In this document: positions 33,386 to 40,277 of the stretch, piece after piece | How the letters are laid out: each line of letters opens with the position of its first letter | Numbering within the stretch: the first letter of the stretch is position 1 | NCBI GenBank assembly: GCA_903904815.1 | Contig: CAIVDU010000005.1 | Location: 1 to 64,000, forward strand | Direction: 5' to 3' | Length of the DNA stretch: 64,000 nt | Origin: an uncultured Armatimonadota bacterium | GTDB lineage: Bacteria > Armatimonadota > Fimbriimonadia > Fimbriimonadales > Fimbriimonadaceae | Notes under the pieces: model-generated | What the model was told of the DNA's origin: nothing | Seen by the model: only the letters and a program-made list of their open reading frames with translations | Database searches by the model: none | Translations under genes and position numbers: made by a program

Positions 33386-33913
33386 TCAGTGTTTCGCGAC
33401 CCGGTTTTTCCAAACGGTTCCCCACAGACCCTTACGGGCTCTCATTGCTTCAATCTGGTCTCCTTTGTACATCGCTTTGTAGTCGGCCACCTGAGTGGCG
33501 GTCATCCCGTCCCGGACATGCTTATCCATTTGCCGAGGATCATAAACGCCATACCCCTCTCGCAGGATGTATTCATCGAGGCCAACCCCCTTAGGAAAGC
33601 CTATCACTACAAATGCGCCATTTCGAAAATCAGGTCGAGCGACGCCTCCACTCAGTTCCATGCCCTTCTTGAAGTGAGCCTTAGCCCAGCGCAAAGATTC
33701 GGCGAATCCCCGTTCTCCCGGCCGGGGAGATCGAACTCCTTCTACCTGCAGTGTTGCCGTTCTGGTCGCCGCCCGGTTCTTGGCGTTCGAGTAAGAAGTA
33801 AAGATGACGATCCGATCGGCGCCTTTCACACCGACAACCTTCGCGTTGTCAATCGAAAACCCGTACGTCACGATCTGTTTGCAGACGATGAGTGTAACTA
33901 GCGGGAAAAGCAT
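33386..33913 (-). CDS. Secreted staphylococcal-nuclease-like (SNase fold) protein
   Basis: From the ATG at 33913 the protein begins MLFPLVTLIVCKQIVTYG, a signal-peptide-like segment. Its C-terminal half follows the SNase pattern: ESLRWAKAHFKKG, then FPKGVGLDEYILREGYGVYDP and IEAMRARKGLWGTVW, where GLDEYILREGY and ARKGLWG are typical of thermonuclease-like domains. The catalytic Arg and Glu of staphylococcal nuclease are not clearly placed, so activity is uncertain. The longer frame to 33967 overlaps the preceding gene, whose stop lies 4 bp upstream of this ATG, so the shorter start is preferred and the two genes are probably cotranscribed. Confidence 0.7.
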   Translation of the reverse strand: MLFPLVTLIVCKQIVTYGFSIDNAKVVGVKGADRIVIFTSYSNAKNRAATRTATLQVEGVRSPRPGERGFAESLRWAKAHFKKGMELSGGVARPDFRNGAFVVIGFPKGVGLDEYILREGYGVYDPRQMDKHVRDGMTATQVADYKAMYKGDQIEAMRARKGLWGTVWKNRVAKH

Positions 33914-33917
33914 TGCA

Positions 33918-35210
33918 CTACTTTCTCGTGTCGATATTGACATAGTTCCCAGTCGACATCCATACAATTGGGAATTTCGTAAACGGCTGCATTAGGACGC
34001 TCGGATGGATTATAGAATCCGACCCAAATCCACCGTCATCGGTGATCGAATAGTAGTCCCGATAGTTCAAAAAGAATGAGCCGTTCATTCCTTCGTGGGT
34101 TTGAGCGATTGAATTGCAGTGAGCAAAGGCCAAGTACGGACTGTGTGGATAGATATTTGCGGGCACATCCACCGTGTTTCTGTACCAGTAGATCCGAGTC
34201 GAAGACCATGCCCACCCCTGAAGGTAAATTTTGCCCGGCGCAATAGCTGTACAGACAAGTTCCTCATAACTTCCGTCCGGGATGTTCCCATTCCATGAAG
34301 AGTATGCGCCTTTCTTGTTTAAGAACCAGTCCCACACGTGCCTTGAATGACTGTATTGAAGTCCATAGTCGAATTTGGGATCCGGATTGGGAGTTTCGGT
34401 CCAAGGGGACATGTAAATGTACGCTGTATCTTTGGGTGCCGCTGAGTACTCATTTATGGAAGCTCTGTCTGGGATGACGCCATCCGCTCTCCCGTAGTAA
34501 AGCCCACCGCTTGCCCTGGCTCGCTCATAGATTCTCCTATAAGGGCCTGTCCCCTTCGACTCAGTCGGAGGCGTGAGCACGAAGGCGTTTACGCTTTCCG
34601 AGTGATTCGCAAGACATTCATCTAGCAACGGACTATAGCGATTCGCCCCAACGCTCGGCTGAAGCTTGTCGAGTCGATACATGAGCGACCCACTAGAGTT
34701 TTTGCCCTGCTCAGTAGCCGAAATTGAATTATCTGCCGAAGACAAGCCCCCATCGGTTGCGGAAAATTCCACACCGTCGGCACCAATATACGTCCCCGAA
34801 GAAGTTATCGGACAAATAAACGAATTCGCCAAAAGCGCGGGCTTGTTCGCGTGCAGATTGCCTGATATGTCGGTGCAAACGAAATCTTGAATCAGTGAGA
34901 CCGGCATCCCGATCATTTCATTTTGCAGATAAGTCCGCTCGCTTCCTTGGATGGACGGATCAATGTAGACGTCGTCAATCGTCGCAGGACGATCAGCGAG
35001 CACGTTAGACAATTGCGATCCACAAAGACTCACGAAATCGTCCATCGACGAAATCGTAAAATTAGCTGGCCCTGATCCACAAGTTGCGGTACCTGTGTCG
35101 ACTGAGGTCGCCATTGTCAAATCCAAGAATTGACTTCTAGCGTTTGTATGACTTGAAGCCATGCAAAAAATTAATAATGTTGATACAAACATCGCGCCAA
35201 TTCTACTCAT
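33918..35210 (-). CDS. Secreted protein of unknown function, AT-richer than neighbours
   Basis: The 430-residue protein starts MSRIGAMFVSTLLIFCMASSHTNA, a signal peptide. The mature part is rich in Ser, Tyr, Asn and Asp. Short patterns include CGSGPANFTISSMDDF near the start and YNYRDYYSITDDGGFGSDS-type Tyr/Asp-rich segments near the end. I recognise no domain. Base composition and codon use look visibly more A/T-rich than in flanking genes, hinting at recent acquisition. It precedes the SNase-like gene by 4 bp on the same strand. It could be an extracellular adhesin or hydrolase, but nothing proves it. Confidence 0.65.
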   Translation of the reverse strand: MSRIGAMFVSTLLIFCMASSHTNARSQFLDLTMATSVDTGTATCGSGPANFTISSMDDFVSLCGSQLSNVLADRPATIDDVYIDPSIQGSERTYLQNEMIGMPVSLIQDFVCTDISGNLHANKPALLANSFICPITSSGTYIGADGVEFSATDGGLSSADNSISATEQGKNSSGSLMYRLDKLQPSVGANRYSPLLDECLANHSESVNAFVLTPPTESKGTGPYRRIYERARASGGLYYGRADGVIPDRASINEYSAAPKDTAYIYMSPWTETPNPDPKFDYGLQYSHSRHVWDWFLNKKGAYSSWNGNIPDGSYEELVCTAIAPGKIYLQGWAWSSTRIYWYRNTVDVPANIYPHSPYLAFAHCNSIAQTHEGMNGSFFLNYRDYYSITDDGGFGSDSIIHPSVLMQPFTKFPIVWMSTGNYVNIDTRK

Positions 35211-35334
35211 TGAGTACTATTTTTACAACCCCATTAGTCTTTCGGCCTACCAGTCGACTTTGGGCAGCTTGCCTGAACGTCTTCGACCATTTGACGACCA
35301 GGCTGCTTTCATCACGGACCACCAGCAACACGGG

Positions 35335-35340
35335 TAGGAT
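35335..35340 (+). promoter_or_regulatory. -10-like box TAGGAT for a leaderless lipoprotein gene
   Basis: TAGGAT lies 7 nt before the ATG at 35348, the same spacing seen at many other genes in the window. No Shine-Dalgarno is present. Confidence 0.4.
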
Positions 35341-35347
35341 TTTTCTC

Positions 35348-35947
35348 ATGGCAGCTTTTCGAGCGTCCCTTCTCGCGGTGGCGCTCCTCGTAGCCGGATG
35401 CGGTCCGCATGATACTCCGGTTACGAAGATGGCACCGGCCTCGCCGGTTGCCGTGGCGGACCCTGACCACAAGCTCTACGAGCAGTTAAGGGCGGGAATC
35501 TATCAGCTCAGTTCTGCCCAAGACAGCCTACAGACGGCAACCGAACTCTCAACGGAATTAAGCAAGAAGGCAGGCGGGACCGCCAGCGGCGGGTTCAAGG
35601 ACCTCCTGGCAAAACTCAATAGCGCCGGCCAGAAACTGGGCGACTACACGGACGAATTGCCTCCATTCGACGAATTCAAAAAAGACGTAGCGGGCCAGGA
35701 CGATCGAAGGCTCAACGCGATTCAGGCAGGAAACGACAGCTTGAGTGAGATGGGCGACGCCGACGACATTCTTGACAATCTTCTTGCGGGCGCCCCGGCC
35801 GACTTCAAGGCAGACGTCCAGAAGATTCAAAGTGACTTGGACGACGCGAGCGAGGCCGTTCAATCAGGAATCGTGGCACTGGGCGGAAAAGTCGAAGAAG
35901 ACGACACCGCGACACCCGGTACGGCGGGGAACAACGCTGGGGGTTAA
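35348..35947 (+). CDS. Putative lipoprotein, helical, unknown function
   Basis: From the ATG at 35348 the protein begins MAAFRASLLAVALLVAGC, a lipoprotein signal with the lipidated Cys at residue 18. The remaining 180 residues are hydrophilic and probably helical, with acidic repeats (ADDILDNLLAGAPADFKADVQK) and a Thr/Gly-rich tail. No family is recognised. The frame stays open upstream to 35144, but that part overlaps the start of the divergent gene and has no start signal. A tRNA gene follows 3 bp after the stop on the opposite strand. Confidence 0.75.
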   Translation: MAAFRASLLAVALLVAGCGPHDTPVTKMAPASPVAVADPDHKLYEQLRAGIYQLSSAQDSLQTATELSTELSKKAGGTASGGFKDLLAKLNSAGQKLGDYTDELPPFDEFKKDVAGQDDRRLNAIQAGNDSLSEMGDADDILDNLLAGAPADFKADVQKIQSDLDDASEAVQSGIVALGGKVEEDDTATPGTAGNNAGG

Positions 35948-35950
35948 ATT

Positions 35951-36038
35951 TGGTGCCGGGAGCGGGAGTCGAACCCGCACTGAACTCTCGCCCAAGTGGT
36001 TTTTGAGACCACCGCGTCTACCATTCCGCCATCCCGGC
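35951..36038 (-). tRNA. tRNA-Leu (anticodon CAA)
   Basis: The minus strand folds as a class II tRNA. The acceptor stem GCCGGGA pairs with TCCCGGC, followed by discriminator A and an encoded CCA. The anticodon stem GTGGT / ACCAC carries loop CTCAAAA, giving anticodon CAA for Leu codon UUG. The variable arm is long, and the T-arm is GCGGG TTCGACT CCCGC. The gene is intact and stands alone. Confidence 0.95.
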
Positions 36039-36166
36039 ACGGGATAGGACGTAAAGGATACCCGCAGGATTGGCGCGCGTTGCACGCACCAATTGGGGCG
36101 TGGCGTTGACAGCTGGGCGTTCGAACGCCTGGGATTGCCCCACCCCAGTGGAGGCACTGCGACCCG

Positions 36167-36454
36167 TAGGCGGAGAATGATTCGTGTCTCCGCAGTCCGC
36201 CTACCAACTGAAGGCGTGTCCGCTTGGCCGATTCTCTCCGGACTGCAAACCGCTCACTGCAAACTGCCGACTTCTCTAGAATCGTATCTCCGCAGTCCGC
36301 CTACCAACTGAAGGCGCCGCTTGGCCGATTCTCTCCGGGCTTCAAACCGCTCACTTCAAACTGCCGACTTCTCTAGATTCGTGTCTCCGCAGTCCGCCTA
36401 CCAACTGAAGGCGCCGCTTGGCCGATTCTTCCGGCCTACAAACTGCTAATTTCA
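36167..36454. repeat. 39-bp palindromic element plus 2.7 tandem copies of a 97-99-bp repeat
   Basis: GTAGGCGGAG pairs with CTCCGC and GTCCGCCTAC across 36167-36205. The unit beginning TCTCCGCAGTCCGCCTACC then repeats at 36188, 36287 and 36384 (period 99 then 97 bp), the last copy fading near 36454. Variants of the palindrome core occur at 44669-44701 and 61767-61795. The surrounding 36039-36637 gap contains no gene; a perfect GGCGTTCGAACGCC palindrome lies near 36116, and the right end carries a GCTTTGCTGACCCC motif shared with 18407. Confidence 0.75.
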
Positions 36455-36637
36455 TGAGGAGCTTGCGAGGGATCTCTTCCAGGTCAGCGAACTCTCGAGC
36501 TCCTGCTCGTCAGTTCCGTCAGCGAGGAAGCAATCCATCCCTCGCCGAATAGCTTCTCAAGCTTTGTCGTGCTTGCTTTGGGTGTTGGGACTGCGTGTAG
36601 CTTTGCTGACCCCACTACTGAGCACCAGTCATCAGGT

Positions 36638-37027
36638 TCAAGCGCTCAGTGATTCTCCGGTTGGCGGCACGTAGTTCGCTCGCGCAGTCATGACAGCGTC
36701 GAAGTTTTCAGCGGCCCACTCGACTACTCCTTGGAACGACGCCACGAAAGATAGACCGAGCTCCGTCATCGAGTATTCGACTCGCGGAGGGATGGTCGGA
36801 AAGACTTCGCGCCTTACGAGACCGGACTGTTCTAGGCGGCGGACGGTTTGGGAAAGCATGCGTGGTGAGATGTCCTGGATCTCCCGGCGAAGAGCCGAGA
36901 ACCGCTTCGGTTCTTTGTTGAGTTCGATCAGAACAAGCACGGTCCACCGGTCGCCTAGGCTATCAAGAACCGACCGAATCGGACAGTTCTTATAAAAGGA
37001 CTCCAAGTTTGGATTTTCGATCTTCAT
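36638..37027 (-). CDS. HxlR-family transcriptional regulator
   Basis: This 129-residue winged-helix protein begins with the HxlR pattern: a Cys near the N-terminus (YKNCPIRSVLDSLGDRWTVLVLIEL). It then shows RFSALRREIQDISPRMLSQTVRRLEQSGLV and the RVEYSMTELG wing. HxlR proteins such as YodB and HypR sense electrophiles, quinones or disulfide stress through that Cys (residue 15). It is divergent from a QorB-type quinone oxidoreductase, as in the E. coli ytfH-qorB pair. This makes quinone or aldehyde detoxification the likely regulon. Confidence 0.93.
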   Translation of the reverse strand: MKIENPNLESFYKNCPIRSVLDSLGDRWTVLVLIELNKEPKRFSALRREIQDISPRMLSQTVRRLEQSGLVRREVFPTIPPRVEYSMTELGLSFVASFQGVVEWAAENFDAVMTARANYVPPTGESLSA

Positions 37028-37036
37028 GGCGGTCGG

Positions 37037-37058
37037 TTACTCAAAAGTTACTGAGTAA
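37037..37058. promoter_or_regulatory. Inverted repeat, candidate HxlR operator
   Basis: TTACTCA-N8-TGAGTAA is a perfect 7-bp inverted repeat, 10 bp from the start codon of the HxlR gene and upstream of the divergent oxidoreductase. It is a natural operator for the dimeric regulator. Confidence 0.55.
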
Positions 37059-37153
37059 TGTTTTTCACCCTTCTTGCGCCCAGCGAGATGGGAGAGCAAC
37101 AATGATAGAGTCAGTATACATCCGGAACCAACTACCAGCAAGGAACCATCAAC

Positions 37154-38050
37154 ATGTCCACAAAAACAACAGAAACCATCCTCATCACCGGTGCATCCGG
37201 GCACTTCGGCGGCCTTGTGCTGACTCATTTAACTGAGGCTCTTGGCGTTCCGCCGAGCCAGATCGTCGCTACTTCCAGAAACCCGGCGAACCTTTCCGAG
37301 TGGGCGGCAAAAGGCGTGCAAACTCGGAAGGCGGATTACAACGATCCAGAAACGCTGCACGAGGCTTTTAAGGGCGCCGAGCGACTGTTGCTCGTCAGCA
37401 CCGACTCCCTTGAAGGAGGCGTCCGGCTGGCGCAGCACCTGCGGGCGGTGGAGGCGGCTAAGGCGGCGGGAGTCGAGCACATTTTCTACACTTCGCTTCC
37501 AGAGGCTGAAGACTCGCTGATCAGTTTCGCCCCTGACCACCTCGGCACGGAAAATGCAATCAAGGCCTCGGGCCTGAAATGGACGTTCCTGAGAAATAGC
37601 TGGTACTGCGAAAACCTGCTTTACACCATTCCTGGAGCGCTGGCGAGCGGGACGCTTTACACCGCGACGGGCGAGGGCAAGCTGGCCTACATTCCACGCA
37701 AGGACCTCGCGCTGGCTGCCGCTTCCGCGCTCGTGGCGACGTCCGGAGTCGACAACCAAACGTTCACGCTCACTGGCGAAGAAGCTCTGACGGTTGAGGC
37801 GGTCGCCCACCTGATTAGCGAGAAGCTGCACAAACCCATCGCCGTCGTACAGGTGCCACCGGAGGCGATCATCGAAGGCGCGAAGAGCCACGGCCTCCCC
37901 GAGTCGGTTGCGGTCATGTTCGCCTCGTTCGACGTCGCGACGAAGGCGGGACAACTTGGCGCAGTGACGTCTGACTTTGAGAAGCTCACCGGCAAGTCGC
38001 CACAGCCGTTCGCGGCATGGCTGGACGAGAACGTCGCACTTTTCTCTTAA
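37154..38050 (+). CDS. NAD(P)H:quinone oxidoreductase-like SDR (QorB/YtfG type)
   Basis: This NmrA-like atypical short-chain dehydrogenase of 298 residues has TILITGASGHFGGLV (dinucleotide-binding GxSGxxG) and IVATSRNPANLSEWAAKGV. VEHIFYTSLPEAEDSL and TFLRNSWYCENLL also match QorB/YtfG, which reduce quinones with NADPH. AAGGA lies about 9 nt before the ATG, a normal ribosome-binding site. Divergence from the HxlR regulator across a short intergenic region with an inverted repeat strongly suggests control by that protein. Confidence 0.9.
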   Translation: MSTKTTETILITGASGHFGGLVLTHLTEALGVPPSQIVATSRNPANLSEWAAKGVQTRKADYNDPETLHEAFKGAERLLLVSTDSLEGGVRLAQHLRAVEAAKAAGVEHIFYTSLPEAEDSLISFAPDHLGTENAIKASGLKWTFLRNSWYCENLLYTIPGALASGTLYTATGEGKLAYIPRKDLALAAASALVATSGVDNQTFTLTGEEALTVEAVAHLISEKLHKPIAVVQVPPEAIIEGAKSHGLPESVAVMFASFDVATKAGQLGAVTSDFEKLTGKSPQPFAAWLDENVALFS

Positions 38051-38171
38051 ACTTGAGCGGAGGTGAAAAGTGCAGGTCTGGCCCGACTCTACATCAATTG
38101 AGTTAGTCCTTCATTGGCCTAACTCTGACCGGATTCTAAATTAGCCAACCCCACTCGCAAGCTCCCGTCAT
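38051..38171. other. Spacer before the 175-bp repeat array
   Basis: No gene is seen. It contains another TTAGCCAACCCCACTCGCAAG copy, joined to CCCGTCATGTTGAC, of the element at 3118 and 18587. Confidence 0.3.
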
Positions 38172-38800
38172 GTTGACCTGGCAGGGCCGGGAGCAGCGAG
38201 ACTTGGCTCGCGTGGAGCCAGGTCTTGATCGTGTTTATACGCCCAGGCTTATAATCAGAATTTCCTCAGAGTCTCCACAAACCGTTCCGATTTGGAGTGC
38301 GCTGACCTGGCAGCGCTGGGAGCAGCGAGACCTGGCTCGCGTGGAGCCTAGTCTTAATTGTATTCGCTGGCCCAGCCTTTGAAGCGGAATTTCCCAAAAG
38401 TCTCCACGCCCGCCAGGTCGGGCTGGTTAAAGCGGTCCCAGGTGACCAAACCGCTCCGATTTGGAGTGCGCTGACCCGGCAGCGCTGGGAGCAGCGAGAC
38501 CTGGCTCGCGTGGAGCCTAGTCTTAATTGTATTCACAGTCAAAGCCGTAGAAGCGGAATTTCCCATAAGTCTCCACGCCCGCCAGGTCGGGCTGGTTAAA
38601 GCGGTCCCAGGTGACCGCACTCCAAACCGCTCCGATATGGAGTGCGCTGACCTGGCAGCGCTGGGAGCAGCGAGACCTGGCTCGCGTGGAGTCACGTCCT
38701 AATTGCATTCACAGTCAAAGCCGTAGAAGCGGAATTTCCCATAAGTCTCCACGCCCGCCAGGTCGGGCTAGCAAAAACGGTCCCGGGTGACCGCACTCCA
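38172..38800 (-). repeat. Tandem array of four copies of the 175-bp hairpin-rich repeat
   Basis: Units start near 38172 (short, 127 bp), 38299 (169 bp), 38468 (176 bp) and 38644 (about 157 bp). Each carries CTGGCAGCGCTGGGAGCAGC, AGACCTGGCTCGCGTGGAGC and a GCCCGCCAGGTCGGGC palindrome. Further blocks are GGTCCCAGGTGACC and a variable AAGCGGAATTTCCCA segment. They are in opposite orientation to the copies at 26704-26947. Copies 3 and 4 are most alike, suggesting recent local duplication. The rest of the gap to 39062 contains no supported gene. Confidence 0.85.
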
Positions 38801-39048
38801 AATTGTTTGCGGCGTTAGCACTGTATCTGCAACGACCAATGCAACACCCTCCAAGGTACGACCTGGAATCGAGGACGAGTTCAATCTCAACACCTTAATC
38901 GTATCGTCACGTCACCCTCGCACAATCCGAGTTCGGCGAATACCAGAGAAATCCGACGATCTTGGGCGCCGGGGCCGAATCTACGGAACGAGGTTCGGCA
39001 TCGCGTCGTCGATCGAAGGATGCGGATAGCGACCAGGTCCCGCGCCGG

Positions 39049-39054
39049 TACACT
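39049..39054 (+). promoter_or_regulatory. -10-like box TACACT for a leaderless transcript
   Basis: TACACT lies 8 nt before the ATG of the SerA-like gene; no Shine-Dalgarno is visible. Confidence 0.35.
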
Positions 39055-39062
39055 TTCACGCA

Positions 39063-40268
39063 ATGAGGGTTTTGGTCGCGGATAAATTTGAAACGAGTGG
39101 ACTCGAGGGCCTGCGGGCGCTAGGGGCCTATGTACTTTTCGAGCCGGAATTGAAAGGGGAGGCGCTGCGAGCGCGTCTGGCCGATTCGGAAGCGGAAGCC
39201 CTGGTCGTTCGCTCGACCCAAGTCACCAAGGAGATGATCGACGACTCGCGACTGTCGGTGGTCATCCGGGCTGGGGCAGGTTTCAACACGATTGATGTTG
39301 ATGCCGCTTCAGCCAGAGGCGTCCGGGTTGCCAACTGCCCTGGCAAGAATTCCCAGGCGGTTGCTGAACTCGCCTTCGGCCTGATCGTCTCCTGCGATCG
39401 TCGCATTCCCGACAACGTTGCCGACCTGCGAGCTGGCATTTGGAACAAGAAAAAATACAGTCAGGCTCGCGGTCTCTACGGTCGTACGCTCGGCTTGATT
39501 GGCGCCGGCAAGATCGCGATGGAAATGATCCCGAAAGCTCGCGCGTTCGGCATGAACGTCGTGAACCACAGTCGCTGGATGACCCCCGACACCGCCGCCG
39601 CGCTTGGAATCGGACGCGCGTCCAACCCAGTTGAAGTGGCCGCGTTCTCCGACATCATTTCCGTGCACGTGTCGCTCACTCCAGAGACGAGAGGATCGCT
39701 CAACAAGGAGTTCTTTGATGCGCTCCGACCAGGCAGCATCTTCATCAACACCAGCCGGGCCGAAGTGGTCGATCAAGCAGCCCTGTTGAATGCCGTGAGA
39801 ACGAAGGGCATTTACGCCGGGCTAGACGTCTTCGAAGGGGAACCGGATACCGCGACCGGCACGTACGACGGAGAGCTTCGAAACGAACCCAATGTCTACT
39901 GCACCCACCACATCGGGGCGAGCACGGATCAAGCGCAGGAATCGATCGCGGCCGAAGTGGTGCGAATTGTGCGCGAGTACAAGACGACGGGCTTCGTTCC
40001 AAACGTGGTCAACATCAAGCGAGCCGAAGTGGCGACGCACCTTTTGGTCGTCCGGCACCTTGACCGAGTCGGCGTGTTGGCCTACGTTCTGGGGGTTCTC
40101 AAGGATGAAGGCGTCAACGTTCAAGAGATGGAAAACATCGTCCTTGGCGGCGCCACATCGGCAATTGCCCAGATTTCGGTCGATAAAGAGCCCAGTTCTA
40201 CGGGGAGTCTGGAGATCAAGCGGAATCCGAACGTCTTCGACGTAAGTGTCTTCTCGATCAGAAAGTAA
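39063..40268 (+). CDS. Phosphoglycerate dehydrogenase-like D-2-hydroxyacid dehydrogenase with ACT-like C-terminus
   Basis: Its likely reaction is NAD-dependent oxidation of 3-phosphoglycerate, the first step to serine. The D-2-hydroxyacid dehydrogenase signature is intact: VVIRAGAGFNTIDVDAASARG, GLIGAGKIAMEMIPKARAFG (NAD-binding GxGxxG-like), and SVHVSLTPETRG. FINTSRAEVVDQAAL carries the catalytic Arg, a Glu lies near 260, and THHIGAST carries the catalytic His. The last 80 residues contain HLDRVGVLAYVLGVLKDEGVNVQEMEN, an ACT domain that often binds serine for feedback. TACACT lies 8 nt before the ATG. An ABC-F gene follows 9 bp downstream, so the two may be cotranscribed. Confidence 0.93.
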   Translation: MRVLVADKFETSGLEGLRALGAYVLFEPELKGEALRARLADSEAEALVVRSTQVTKEMIDDSRLSVVIRAGAGFNTIDVDAASARGVRVANCPGKNSQAVAELAFGLIVSCDRRIPDNVADLRAGIWNKKKYSQARGLYGRTLGLIGAGKIAMEMIPKARAFGMNVVNHSRWMTPDTAAALGIGRASNPVEVAAFSDIISVHVSLTPETRGSLNKEFFDALRPGSIFINTSRAEVVDQAALLNAVRTKGIYAGLDVFEGEPDTATGTYDGELRNEPNVYCTHHIGASTDQAQESIAAEVVRIVREYKTTGFVPNVVNIKRAEVATHLLVVRHLDRVGVLAYVLGVLKDEGVNVQEMENIVLGGATSAIAQISVDKEPSSTGSLEIKRNPNVFDVSVFSIRK

Positions 40269-40277
40269 ACTCTCCGC

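Noticed and set aside
35144-35347. Upstream extension of the lipoprotein gene
   Set aside because: It overlaps the start of a divergent gene; the TAGGAT box and lipoprotein signal fix the start at 35348.
36167-36454. CRISPR array
   Set aside because: Only about three units of 97-99 bp without unique spacers and with no cas genes nearby; it is a simple tandem repeat.
38354-38708. Short minus-strand open frames in the repeat array
   Set aside because: They simply translate the tandem 175-bp repeat and repeat the same peptide pieces.
38807-39029. 80-codon plus-strand open frame before the SerA-like gene
   Set aside because: Arg-rich, starts inside the repeat, no family resemblance and no start signal.
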